A stretch of 6,656 nucleotides of DNA from an uncultured Oscillospiraceae bacterium (GCA_900539855.1 UQDO01000057.1:1-6656), one strand, 5' to 3'; numbered from the stretch's first letter, positions 1-6,482 are shown. A program made the numbers and translations. The notes: a model not told the origin generated them from the sequence alone.

Positions 1-161
1 CCGCCCTACGATGCAACAATCAGCTCTTGTATTTATTCAGGAACGACACTCAAGGTCGTTCGGCTCAGTCTGTCAATATTTCATTACGCAGATAAACTAA
101 AATTTATCCGTTTAACAATACGCCGGAGGCGGCTGTTCGGCAGCTGACATCCTTTGCGGTG
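1..161. other. Gene-free left edge, downstream of spoIIE
   Basis: I see no coding region here. The stretch holds a 7-bp hairpin (arms 41-47 and 55-61, loop of 7), a repeat copy at 68-106, and a GC-rich patch near 121-140. A second small stem (arms 144-149 and 160-165, CTGACA/TGTCAG) overlaps the spoIIE stop codon. None of these stems is followed by a T-run in the spoIIE reading direction, so no convincing intrinsic terminator for spoIIE is visible. Confidence 0.6.
68..106 (-). repeat. Left copy of an inverted intergenic repeat
   Basis: Two blocks, GTCTGTCAAT (68-77) and ATAAACTAAAATTTA (92-106), recur exactly and in the same order on the opposite strand at the right edge of the window (6651-6642 and 6617-6603). 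The bases between the blocks differ: 14 here, 24 at the other copy. Both copies lie just beyond the 3' end of the outermost gene on their side. It may be a dispersed genomic repeat or the remains of a small element; its function is unknown. Confidence 0.5.
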
Positions 162-2480
162 TCAGACCGCCTTTTCTATGACCGCCGCAAATACCGTGAT
201 ATCGTCCTCATGTCCGTCGTGGCGGCGACGGCGTGCCGCAGTGGCTATCTGCTCAGACAGCTGCTTTGCGCTGCCGTCTTTGAATGCCTCAAGCTCGGCA
301 CATATCCAGTCGGTTCCGTCGGTGCATACTCCGTCTGACATCATAAGCAGTACGTCGCCCTCTTTAAGGGTTACCGTTGCTCTGTCAAAACCTATTTCAT
401 GCAAAATTCCTACAGGCAGCGACCGGCACTCCGCACGTCCTGTCCTGCCGCTCCTGCGGACGACGGTCGGCGCCGCGCCTGCCTTTAAAAGCTCGGTTCT
501 GCCGGTATGAAGATCAAAGCATGAAATATCGACCGTAGCAAGAGATTCGTCGGTCGATTTATACAGCATTGCGGAATTGAGCAGTTTCAGTGTACAGTCA
601 TATCCGAAGCCTGCCGTGAGCAGCTTTTCGCACAGCGCCGCCGCCATGGCGGAGTCCACCGCCGCCCTGCCGCCGCTGCCCATGCCGTCGCTTATAACCG
701 ATATCATGCGCCCTCTGCCGTCAAAAAACCACCGGCAGGTGTCGCCGCAGTGCTGATTTTTACCCTGATTGAACTGGGTCACATGAGCGTCAACCGAATA
801 TACCGCCTTTTCGGTCGCCGTTATGTAGTATCCCTTGCCGCACCGGTTTATCATGGGCGGTTCAAAATCACGCTCGCAGGTATCCTCAATCCTTTCAAGC
901 AGTTTTGACCTTGACAGAGGTATTTCGGGCGCTGTCAGAATCCTCAGTTCAACCGTCATGCGCCCGTATTTATCGCTGAAGCAGCAGCACTCATCGGCAT
1001 GGACATCTACCGCAGACAGCGACTCTGCAAGCCGGGCTGCCAGCGCGGTATCATAGCTCTGCGCCGTTTTGAATTCATCCGACAGTTCACTTAACATATC
1101 TGCAATGCCGTTCATCTGATCAGACATTATCTCCCGCATCTCGGATATTCTTTTTTCTGCCGCAAGAGAGCTCAGGTAGTCGGAATAGTACCTTGTGACC
1201 GCATTTTCAAACTGCTCGGGACGCAGACAGTTCTCCGAAAATTCCGCCGGCACATCAGCCATTCCCACCGGTCTGTGCCGCCTTATGGCATCGCTCATTC
1301 CGAGTACCGCCGCCGTTGTGGTGTCCCTTTGCTTTTCCCAGCAGTAAAGCGAAAACCGGCAGCCGCGGCAGGCATCGTTTTCCACCTCTGACAGCACCTC
1401 GGACATATCGTGCTTATTGAAGGTGCCGAGACATTTCGCCACGTCGTCAACCGTATCGGTCACACCGTGCAGAGCGGACGAGGCAAGACCAAGCCGCATG
1501 GTAAGGGTGCGTCTTAAGCCGTCGGTGTCGGGCGTTCTGACTACCGGTGAGAGAAGTGAGCCGACCTTTGCACAAACGGTTCTTGGAATGAGCAGCGATA
1601 CGACGCCCCCGGCGACCGATTCTATAAGCATCGCAGACGAGACGGGTGAAGCCGCGGTGCTCAGCACATAGACAGCCGACACGGCTGCCGGTGCACAGGC
1701 TGCGGCGATTTTTCCTATGCCGGACATGACCCCTGCCGCAAGCCCCGATATGCAAAGCAGGAGCGCCGCCTCGATTTTACAGCCTGATAAAAATGCTGCG
1801 GTCGCTGCCGATACAGAGCAGACCGCCGCCATACCAGATCTTCCGTACCGGGCGGCAAGGAGTATAAAAACTATCGAGGCAATCACGCCTGACGAAATGC
1901 CGTCCGCCCCGACATTGTAAAGCGCCGTCAGCGCAAGATTTGCCGATATCAGCAGTGAAGCCGTCTGCTCGTCGGTAAGACCGTTATGCCGCTTTGAAAG
2001 TATTTCAGAGGAACGGTTCAGAAAATAGGCACAGCCTCCTGCCATCATGCCCTCGGCAAGTCCCACCGCGCCCTTTCCCAAGACATCGCCGCCTGCCGAC
2101 GCGACATTGACACCGGTCAGCACCGCCCCGGCAATAATTGCCGACATCACGGCGGTCAATTGTATCTTCCTTGTTCCCGACAAAAGTAGTCTTATAACAG
2201 TCACTGCAAGCAGCGCCGCTATATATTTCAGTCCGCCCTTTCCGAAAAGCGGAAATATGTATCCCGACAAAGTGCCGAGCGAGGCTGCCGGAACATATTT
2301 GAGCGGCAATCCTGCCACAAGTGCAGTGCCGAGCGGCGACATGCCGCCGATCATTACCGCTCCCGCGCTTAAAAAACCGGATATAACCGCCGCCAGATGC
2401 CCTGCCGCTGCCTTCAGTCTGCCCATGACATTAAAATCGACCGGAAAATGCATTTCTCTTTCCTTTACAAGCTCCTTCAT
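162..2480 (-). CDS. spoIIE: Stage II sporulation protein E (membrane PP2C phosphatase)
   Basis: SpoIIE is the sporulation phosphatase of the polar septum. In the known system it dephosphorylates the anti-anti-sigma factor SpoIIAA, which frees sigma-F in the forespore, and it also interacts with FtsZ. The 772-residue protein has the family layout. A short basic start is followed by a polytopic membrane region (about residues 25-300, roughly ten hydrophobic segments). Next come a cytoplasmic middle domain with a CxxC plus Cys cluster (C371, C374, C380) and a helical linker (about 430-475), and then a C-terminal PP2C domain. The PP2C metal motifs are visible: SDGMGSG with Asp598, a MSDGV motif with Asp716, and HEDDITV with Asp759/760. 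I chose the ATG at 2480 because it has an AAAGGG site 9 bases upstream. The longer frame would begin at 2537, upstream of the apparent -10 box, so it would not be transcribed from this promoter. No truncation or frameshift is seen. The identification is firm. Confidence 0.97.
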   Translation of the reverse strand: MKELVKEREMHFPVDFNVMGRLKAAAGHLAAVISGFLSAGAVMIGGMSPLGTALVAGLPLKYVPAASLGTLSGYIFPLFGKGGLKYIAALLAVTVIRLLLSGTRKIQLTAVMSAIIAGAVLTGVNVASAGGDVLGKGAVGLAEGMMAGGCAYFLNRSSEILSKRHNGLTDEQTASLLISANLALTALYNVGADGISSGVIASIVFILLAARYGRSGMAAVCSVSAATAAFLSGCKIEAALLLCISGLAAGVMSGIGKIAAACAPAAVSAVYVLSTAASPVSSAMLIESVAGGVVSLLIPRTVCAKVGSLLSPVVRTPDTDGLRRTLTMRLGLASSALHGVTDTVDDVAKCLGTFNKHDMSEVLSEVENDACRGCRFSLYCWEKQRDTTTAAVLGMSDAIRRHRPVGMADVPAEFSENCLRPEQFENAVTRYYSDYLSSLAAEKRISEMREIMSDQMNGIADMLSELSDEFKTAQSYDTALAARLAESLSAVDVHADECCCFSDKYGRMTVELRILTAPEIPLSRSKLLERIEDTCERDFEPPMINRCGKGYYITATEKAVYSVDAHVTQFNQGKNQHCGDTCRWFFDGRGRMISVISDGMGSGGRAAVDSAMAAALCEKLLTAGFGYDCTLKLLNSAMLYKSTDESLATVDISCFDLHTGRTELLKAGAAPTVVRRSGRTGRAECRSLPVGILHEIGFDRATVTLKEGDVLLMMSDGVCTDGTDWICAELEAFKDGSAKQLSEQIATAARRRRHDGHEDDITVFAAVIEKAV

Positions 2481-2489
2481 TTTTGTCGT

Positions 2490-2495
2490 CCCTTT
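2490..2495 (-). promoter_or_regulatory. Ribosome binding site deciding the spoIIE start
   Basis: AAAGGG on the minus strand lies 9 bases before the ATG at 2480. Together with the promoter position it favours this ATG over the upstream in-frame ATG at 2537 and over the ATG nine codons further in (MHFPVDF). Confidence 0.7.
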
Positions 2496-2519
2496 CAGAT
2501 CGCATAGTCTTTCGCGACC

Positions 2520-2554
2520 ATTATACACGCATCCCAAGGTATTATTTTGTCAAA
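2520..2554 (-). promoter_or_regulatory. spoIIE promoter with 22-base spacer and Spo0A-box-like site
   Basis: On the minus strand there is a perfect TTGACA (2553-2548) and a perfect TATAAT (2525-2520), separated by 22 bases. The expected start of transcription is near 2513, giving a leader of about 33 bases. A 22-base spacer is too long for ordinary sigma-A use. It is, however, what is known of B. subtilis spoIIG, with spoIIE close to it, where Spo0A~P bound at the -35 rescues the promoter. The plus strand across the -35 reads TTTTGTCAAA (2545-2554), one mismatch from the 0A box core TGTCGAA. A second 6/7 match, TGTAGAA, lies at 2561-2567. That Spo0A acts here is inference from position and spacing. 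Confidence 0.72.
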
Positions 2555-2611
2555 CGGCGGTGTAGAATTTTGGAGCTTTAAAAGCAGGATCTGCACATAA
2601 ACAGATATGTA

Positions 2612-2654
2612 AAAACAGCAGCCCACCGCAAAGCTTTGCGATGGACTGCTGTTT
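2612..2654 (-). terminator. Intrinsic terminator of rnpB
   Basis: Directly after the RNase P RNA, the minus strand forms a long, nearly perfect hairpin of about 19-20 pairs. Its outer arms are AAACAGCAG (2654-2646) and CTGCTGTTT (2622-2614), with an inner GCAAAGCTTTGC core, and the stem runs into five U residues (2616-2612). It should end rnpB transcription, and any readthrough from the yibE-like gene, before the spoIIE promoter. Confidence 0.9.
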
Positions 2655-2990
2655 GTGACCGGATCATATAAGCCGGGTTCTGTTTTTCAGACGACTATCT
2701 TTCTTGACGGCGCGTTGCCGCGCCGTTCACGCCATCTTTCACGGCACACCGGGCAGGTGTATAGCCGTATTTGATGTTGCTCCGGATAGGGTTTACAGGA
2801 CTGCACAGTCTCCTGTCAGCCGGTGAGCTCTTACCTCGCCTTTCCACCCTTACCCGAAAAATCGGGCGGTATATCTCTGTTGCACTCTCCCTAAGGTCAC
2901 CCTCGGCGGCCGTTAGCCGCTATCCTGCCCTTCGGAGCCCGGACTTTCCTCAGGCGCAAATTGCGTCCCGCAGCCGTCCGATCCGCTCAC
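2655..2990 (-). ncRNA. rnpB: RNase P RNA, bacterial class A
   Basis: This is the catalytic RNA of ribonuclease P, which removes 5' leaders from precursor tRNAs. The minus strand shows the conserved blocks in the right order: GAGGAAAGTCCGGGCTCC (2951-2934), GTGCAACAGAGA (2885-2874), GGTAAGAGCTCACCG (2835-2821) and ACAGAACCCGGCTTAT (2683-2668). The ends pair as helix P1: bases 2990-2980 with 2665-2655, ten of eleven pairs matched. That defines an RNA of about 336 nt, whose 5' end lies 7 bases after the -10 box. The architecture looks like the ancestral A type, which fits Clostridia and argues against Bacilli. The open frames crossing this region on the plus strand are not real genes. Confidence 0.97.
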
Positions 2991-2996
2991 AAATGT

Positions 2997-3024
2997 ATTT
3001 TACCATATTTACGGCAAAAATCAA
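2997..3024 (-). promoter_or_regulatory. rnpB promoter with extended -10
   Basis: On the minus strand TTGATT (3024-3019) and TAAAAT (3002-2997) are separated by 16 bases. A TG one base before the -10 makes it an extended -10 promoter. The first base of the P1 helix (2990) is 7 bases past the -10, where a transcript should begin. The whole promoter fits in the 38 bases between the yibE-like stop codon and rnpB. Confidence 0.85.
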
Positions 3025-3028
3025 GCGT

Positions 3029-4330
3029 TTATTTTTCCTCGCCGCCGTCGGATTTTTCGTCCCCTACACTTTCAAAAAGGCTCGGCTCACTCGACGGCTC
3101 GACATAGTATTTATCCCGTTCGGGGTTTTTTTTGCGCCTTTTTTGCCTCGCGGCTTTGGAAAAGTGATCGACGCCCATATAAAGTGCCGAGCTGACCGCA
3201 GCGGTCAGCGGTATGGTCAGCAGCAGACCTATGCTTCCGACCAGCGCCTGGAGCAGCTCCTCTACTATTTTTTCGCGGCTGAACAGCGTCCTCATTGACG
3301 AGCTGTAAACGACCGACAGAAGCGTCGCCGACAGCTCGCAGCCGATATAAGCCAGCACAAGGGTGTTTGCCATGGTACCCATGATATCCCTGCCTATCGT
3401 AATGCCCGATCCCAGCAGCCCCTTATAGGTCGGATGCTCGACCTTATCGTGCAGCTCGGCAAGCGACGAGGAAATGGATACCGCAACGTCCATAACGGCA
3501 CCGACCGAGCCCAATATGATTCCGGCGAAAATAAGCGCATTAAGGTCGATATTGAAGCTCTGCTTTATATAGATTGTGTCCTCGGTTGTGATGCCGGTAA
3601 GATGCAGAAAATGCGACACGAGCAGCGTCAGCAGTCCCGACACTATAACTCCGCTTGAACATCCGATTATGGCAGCAAGGGTTTTCTTGTGCAGCCCGTC
3701 GATTATGAGCAGCGTCATTATAATTATATATATACATGTGATTATCGACCAGAGATAAATGTTTTTGCCGGACAGCACCGACGGCACGAATACCGCAAAG
3801 ACCGCAACACAGGTATAGCCGAGTGATATGAGGGTGTTGACGCCCTTCATCCTGCCGAACAGCAGCACAACGGCGCAGAATGCTATTCCGAGTATCCACA
3901 GCGGCATCGTCCGGTCAAATTCATACATAAGCCATTCCACCGCGGCATTCTGATCTTCGGAATGGGTCAGCAGTATCCGGTCGCCGACCTTTACCTTTTC
4001 AAGCGGAACGGTGTCGTACGGTGTGCCGCTCTCGCTTGCCATTACCGTTTCGCCCTTGTGCTCGCCGCTCAATATCTTACAGTCGAAAAGAATTATAAAC
4101 TCTTTGCCTATAACCGTGTTATCAACTATAACATCATCCGAACGGCTGCTCAGTATTTCGGTCACTCTTGCCGAACAGGCACCGTCCTCATAACCGCCCT
4201 GAAACATGCTCTCGCTGTCATATACATAGCGGTTTCCGGCATATAAAAGCAGCGCCGACACTATTACGGTCACAACATATACGATTATCGCCGTACGTTT
4301 TGTTTTAAAGGTGTTTATTAATTTTCCCAT
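3029..4330 (-). CDS. YibE/F family polytopic membrane protein
   Basis: The 433-residue protein matches the YibE/F family, whose biochemical role is not established. Residues 14-32 form a first membrane segment. An outside or periplasm-like domain follows (about 33-140). Then come about seven further segments near 143-159, 164-186, 191-212, 217-243, 263-283, 322-342 and 362-385. The family signature GAVMDVAVSISSSLAE sits at about 277-292, next to the sixth segment. The C-terminal tail (about 390-433) is highly charged, basic then acidic, and probably cytoplasmic. I chose the ATG at 4330 because TGAGG (4344-4340) lies 9 bases upstream; the longer frame begins at a GTG that overlaps this site. 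The start lies inside the end of the AlkD-like gene (26-base overlap), so the two are likely co-transcribed and translationally coupled. There is no terminator before rnpB. The family call is strong; the function is unknown. Confidence 0.9.
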   Translation of the reverse strand: MGKLINTFKTKRTAIIVYVVTVIVSALLLYAGNRYVYDSESMFQGGYEDGACSARVTEILSSRSDDVIVDNTVIGKEFIILFDCKILSGEHKGETVMASESGTPYDTVPLEKVKVGDRILLTHSEDQNAAVEWLMYEFDRTMPLWILGIAFCAVVLLFGRMKGVNTLISLGYTCVAVFAVFVPSVLSGKNIYLWSIITCIYIIIMTLLIIDGLHKKTLAAIIGCSSGVIVSGLLTLLVSHFLHLTGITTEDTIYIKQSFNIDLNALIFAGIILGSVGAVMDVAVSISSSLAELHDKVEHPTYKGLLGSGITIGRDIMGTMANTLVLAYIGCELSATLLSVVYSSSMRTLFSREKIVEELLQALVGSIGLLLTIPLTAAVSSALYMGVDHFSKAARQKRRKKNPERDKYYVEPSSEPSLFESVGDEKSDGGEEK

Positions 4331-5018
4331 CTGCCTTAACCTCACGTCTCAATGTTTTAAGATACTTCTTGGTCTCATCCGGTATCCTGTAGCTGTCGCA
4401 CGCCTTGCTTATTGTTTTATTATGGGTCCATGCGTCGAGCCGGTTTTCGGTAAGCACCGGCAGCGCGGCGTCATACTGCTTGGCAAGCGCCGTTGCAAAA
4501 TACCATGCCTTGCCCATTTTTATGTAATAATCGTCACCCTTTACCGAGGCGACGGTGTCAAGATATATGTTTTTAAACTCACCGTCAAGATAATAGCCCA
4601 TAAAAACATTTATCCCGAAACGTGCGGTGTATGTATGTACTGAATCGCACCATTCCTCCGCTTTTTTCGGCAGTCCTTCGGGATGCTTTCTGAAAAGGGC
4701 CGGCAGTATCGCATCGCATACCGCCCAGTTGTCAACAAAGGGCAAAAATCTGTCAAGCTCCGATATCAGCTTATCGTAATCCTTTATCACGGAGACAAGC
4801 GTGGCATGCAGCTTATTCTCTTCAAGGTAATAATGCGGAAGCCGGGACAAAAAATCTTCCCCCTCTTTTGTACCGTAAAGCTCCTTTGCAAGAGCGCGTA
4901 TGTCGGGGGTTCTCACACCCATGATCCGGTCCTTTTCAAGATTCGGTATGAGCTTTGCGGTGAAATCACGATACTTCATGTCGCTCAGAGACTCAAGCCT
5001 CAGACGCACTGTTTCCAC
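4305..5018 (-). CDS. AlkD-like DNA alkylation repair protein (HEAT-like repeats)
   Basis: This 237-residue protein belongs to the AlkD-like family of DNA glycosylases, built from alpha-helical HEAT-like repeats, which in characterised members remove positively charged alkylated bases. Family landmarks are GVRTPDIRALAKEL (34-47), YYLEENKLHATLV (63-75), DNWAVCD (96-102), YTARFGIN (130-137), and a C-terminal block with AWYFATALAKQYDAALP (171-187) and WTHNKT (197-202). Trp98, Asp102, Arg133 and Trp172 are plausible equivalents of the B. cereus AlkD DNA-binding residues W109, D113, R148 and W187, judged by spacing, so the site looks intact. The start at 5018 is a GTG with GGGGCGG 9 bases upstream. 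An alternative GTG three codons in has AGGTGG close upstream, so the N-terminus is uncertain by 3 residues. It is first in a likely two-gene operon with the YibE/F gene. Activity in this branch of the family is inferred. Confidence 0.9.
   Translation of the reverse strand: METVRLRLESLSDMKYRDFTAKLIPNLEKDRIMGVRTPDIRALAKELYGTKEGEDFLSRLPHYYLEENKLHATLVSVIKDYDKLISELDRFLPFVDNWAVCDAILPALFRKHPEGLPKKAEEWCDSVHTYTARFGINVFMGYYLDGEFKNIYLDTVASVKGDDYYIKMGKAWYFATALAKQYDAALPVLTENRLDAWTHNKTISKACDSYRIPDETKKYLKTLRREVKADGKINKHL
4340..4344 (-). promoter_or_regulatory. Ribosome binding site deciding the yibE-like start
   Basis: TGAGG on the minus strand, 9 bases before the ATG at 4330, lies within the coding sequence of the AlkD-like gene. 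Ribosomes finishing that gene stop 26 bases past this start, an arrangement typical of translational coupling. Confidence 0.6.
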
Positions 5019-5066
5019 CTGAATTCACCGCCCCAAAATTTTTTCTTTTCGACCGTCATTTTGCTA

Positions 5067-5095
5067 TTGACAACCAAAATATAATATAGTACAAT
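5067..5095 (+). promoter_or_regulatory. Sigma-A promoter of the flavin reductase/amidase unit
   Basis: TTGACA (5067-5072), a 17-base spacer and TACAAT (5090-5095) give a near-consensus promoter. Transcription should start near 5102, leaving a leader of about 67 bases before the ATG at 5169. It is interleaved with the oppositely directed promoter at 5078-5106. Confidence 0.85.
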
Positions 5096-5106
5096 CAATT
5101 TTGCAA
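5078..5106 (-). promoter_or_regulatory. Promoter of the alkD-like/yibE-like operon
   Basis: On the minus strand TTGCAA (5106-5101), a 17-base spacer and TATATT (5083-5078) make a good sigma-A candidate. The start point would be near 5071, about 53 bases before the GTG at 5018. Its -10 lies inside the spacer of the plus-strand promoter, so polymerase cannot occupy both at once. Confidence 0.7.
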
Positions 5107-5129
5107 TACATTTATGTAAACTAAGCACA

Positions 5130-5162
5130 GCGGATCTTCCGCCAAATTTTAATTTACGGAGG
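5130..5162 (+). promoter_or_regulatory. Possible alternative hairpins in the flavin reductase leader
   Basis: Two mutually exclusive pairings can be drawn. GCGGA (5130-5134) with TCCGC (5138-5142) forms a small hairpin that leaves the ribosome binding site free. CTTCCG (5136-5141) with CGGAGG (5157-5162) instead covers it, reinforced by AAATT/AATTT pairing inside. The helices are short, so this is a suggestion of translational control rather than a demonstrated switch. Confidence 0.3.
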
Positions 5163-5168
5163 CACCTT

Positions 5169-5666
5169 ATGTTTACTATTATAAACCCAAAAGAGATAAA
5201 AGACAACCTCATAAAAGCAATTAGTGAAGAATATATGCTGATTTCTGCCGGAAACGAAAACGGTTACAATATGATGACCGCCTCATGGGGCTTTACCGGC
5301 GAGATCTGGGGAGAGGACAGCGTGGTCGCCCTTGTGCGTCCCGAGCGGTACACAATGGAATTTATAGATAAAAACGACCTGTTTACACTCAGTTTTTACG
5401 GCGATAACAGGGAAATACATAAAATTTGCGGCAGCCGTTCGGGCAGGGACTGCAACAAAACCGAGCTTTGCGGACTGACTCCGGTGTTTGACCGCGGCAC
5501 GGTCTATTTTGAGCAGGCGCGTATGGTGCTTGTCTGCCGCAAGCAGTATATCGACAGACTGAAGCCGGAATGTTTTATAGACAGCGGACCTTTGAAGTGG
5601 TACCCGAAAAAGGATTATCACAATGTTATAATAGGCAGGATAGAGGCGGCGCTCATTAAGGCGTGA
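5169..5666 (+). CDS. Flavin reductase-like (FMN-binding split-barrel) protein
   Basis: The 165-residue protein matches the flavin reductase-like domain family of FMN-binding split-barrel proteins. Members bind FMN and either reduce free flavin with NAD(P)H or act in small redox reactions. Visible landmarks are NMMTASWG (34-41), VRPERYT (56-62) and FTLSFYG (72-78). Further on are CGSRSGRDCNK (87-97), GLTPV (102-106), VYFEQARMVLVCRK (112-125) and the C-terminal DYHNVIIGRIE (149-159). Length and motif order are those of a complete single-domain member. The start at 5169 is set by GGAGG six bases upstream. It is the first gene of a plus-strand unit with the amidase gene 45 bases downstream, though nothing in the sequences links their functions. 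The physiological substrate cannot be told from the sequence. It probably acts in the cytoplasm, as no signal peptide is seen. Confidence 0.9.
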   Translation: MFTIINPKEIKDNLIKAISEEYMLISAGNENGYNMMTASWGFTGEIWGEDSVVALVRPERYTMEFIDKNDLFTLSFYGDNREIHKICGSRSGRDCNKTELCGLTPVFDRGTVYFEQARMVLVCRKQYIDRLKPECFIDSGPLKWYPKKDYHNVIIGRIEAALIKA

Positions 5667-5698
5667 ACATGGTTTATGTAAACAGAACAGAACGAGAT

Positions 5699-5704
5699 GG
5701 AAGG
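5699..5704 (+). promoter_or_regulatory. Ribosome binding site deciding the amidase start
   Basis: GGAAGG lies 7 bases before the ATG at 5712. The in-frame ATG at 5697 overlaps this site and has only a weak ACGAG ahead of it, so the shorter protein (256 residues) is preferred. Confidence 0.65.
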
Positions 5705-5711
5705 TAAAACG

Positions 5712-6482
5712 ATGGGGACGGATGACGCAAAAGAGCAGTATATCAGAAATAAGGAACGCAGAAAAAGAAACAGATTCAAAAAGCGTATAAAAAGCGTGCT
5801 TTTGCTTATGCTTTCGGCAGTGCTGATAGCGGCAGCCGTGTTTCTGGCTGTAAAAATATATGACGGCAGCAGAAAGTCAAGAAGCACAAACACTTCGTCG
5901 GCAGCATCCGGCAATATTTCAGGTTCCGCCACTTCGCCGCAAAGATCGGAAAAGCAGGAGCAGAAAATAATTGCAAAGCTTGGGACGCTTGATGTCCCCG
6001 ACTATGTAAAGGTTGACCTGCTGTCTGTCGGCAAGGCAAGGCGCGGACTGAAACTTGAGGGCATCAAAAACATAGTGATACACTACACCGGCAATCCCGG
6101 CACGACGGCAAAGCAGAACCGCAGCTTTTTCGCGCAGCCGGATACCGAGGTCTGCTCGCATTTCGTGGTCGGCATTGACGGGGAAATAATCCAGTGCGTA
6201 CCGCTTAATGAGCAGTCGGCAGCCAGTAACTGGCGCAACTGCGACACGATATCAATAGAGGTATGTCACAAAAAGTCTGACGGCAAATTCAGCAGCGAGG
6301 CATATGCGTCGGTGGTAAAGCTGACAGCATGGCTGTGCGAAAAAACGGAGCTTTCGGAAAAAGACGTCATACGACACCATGATATAACCGGAAAAGAGTG
6401 TCCGCTCTACTATGTAAAGCACGCAGACGAATGGGAGACCATGAAGGCGGACATAGGAAAAGCTATGAAAAGCAGCAAATGA
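5712..6482 (+). CDS. Membrane-anchored N-acetylmuramoyl-L-alanine amidase (Amidase_2)
   Basis: This 256-residue protein is predicted to be a zinc amidase that cuts the bond between N-acetylmuramic acid and L-alanine in peptidoglycan. A strongly basic cytoplasmic N-terminus (about residues 8-27) precedes one membrane segment (27-48). A Ser/Thr/Gly-rich linker follows (about 52-85), then the catalytic domain on the outer face. The Amidase_2 zinc ligands are visible: His124 in IVIHYTG, then His222 and Cys230 in RHHDITGKECP. Lys228 stands two residues before the Cys. His222-Lys228-Cys230 has the same spacing as H122-K128-C130 of T7 lysozyme, so the site appears complete. SHFVVGIDG (149-157) and ISIEVC (180-185) are further family blocks. 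It lies 45 bases behind the flavin reductase gene, with no promoter between, and is followed by a terminator. No cell-wall-binding repeats or SH3 domain are present. It could serve wall turnover, sporulation or germination; the sequence does not decide. Confidence 0.92.
   Translation: MGTDDAKEQYIRNKERRKRNRFKKRIKSVLLLMLSAVLIAAAVFLAVKIYDGSRKSRSTNTSSAASGNISGSATSPQRSEKQEQKIIAKLGTLDVPDYVKVDLLSVGKARRGLKLEGIKNIVIHYTGNPGTTAKQNRSFFAQPDTEVCSHFVVGIDGEIIQCVPLNEQSAASNWRNCDTISIEVCHKKSDGKFSSEAYASVVKLTAWLCEKTELSEKDVIRHHDITGKECPLYYVKHADEWETMKADIGKAMKSSK

Noticed and set aside
144..165. Stem CTGACA/TGTCAG as a spoIIE terminator
   Set aside because: It overlaps the stop codon, has only six or seven pairs, and is not followed by a T-run on the minus strand.
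154..2565. Several long plus-strand open frames (for example 154-510 and 2047-2565)
   Set aside because: They lie antisense to spoIIE, have low-complexity compositions typical of a GC-rich gene read backwards, and lack ribosome binding sites.
2771..3298. Plus-strand open frame of 175 codons
   Set aside because: It crosses the RNase P RNA and the 3' end of the yibE-like gene on the opposite strand; no family resemblance is seen.
5000..5212. Minus-strand open frame of 70 codons
   Set aside because: It spans the divergent promoter region and overlaps both flanking genes; no binding site or recognisable motif.
5669..5707. Twelve-codon open frame between the flavin reductase and amidase genes
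   Set aside because: No ribosome binding site and an unremarkable peptide (MVYVNRTERDGR); very short frames like this are expected by chance.
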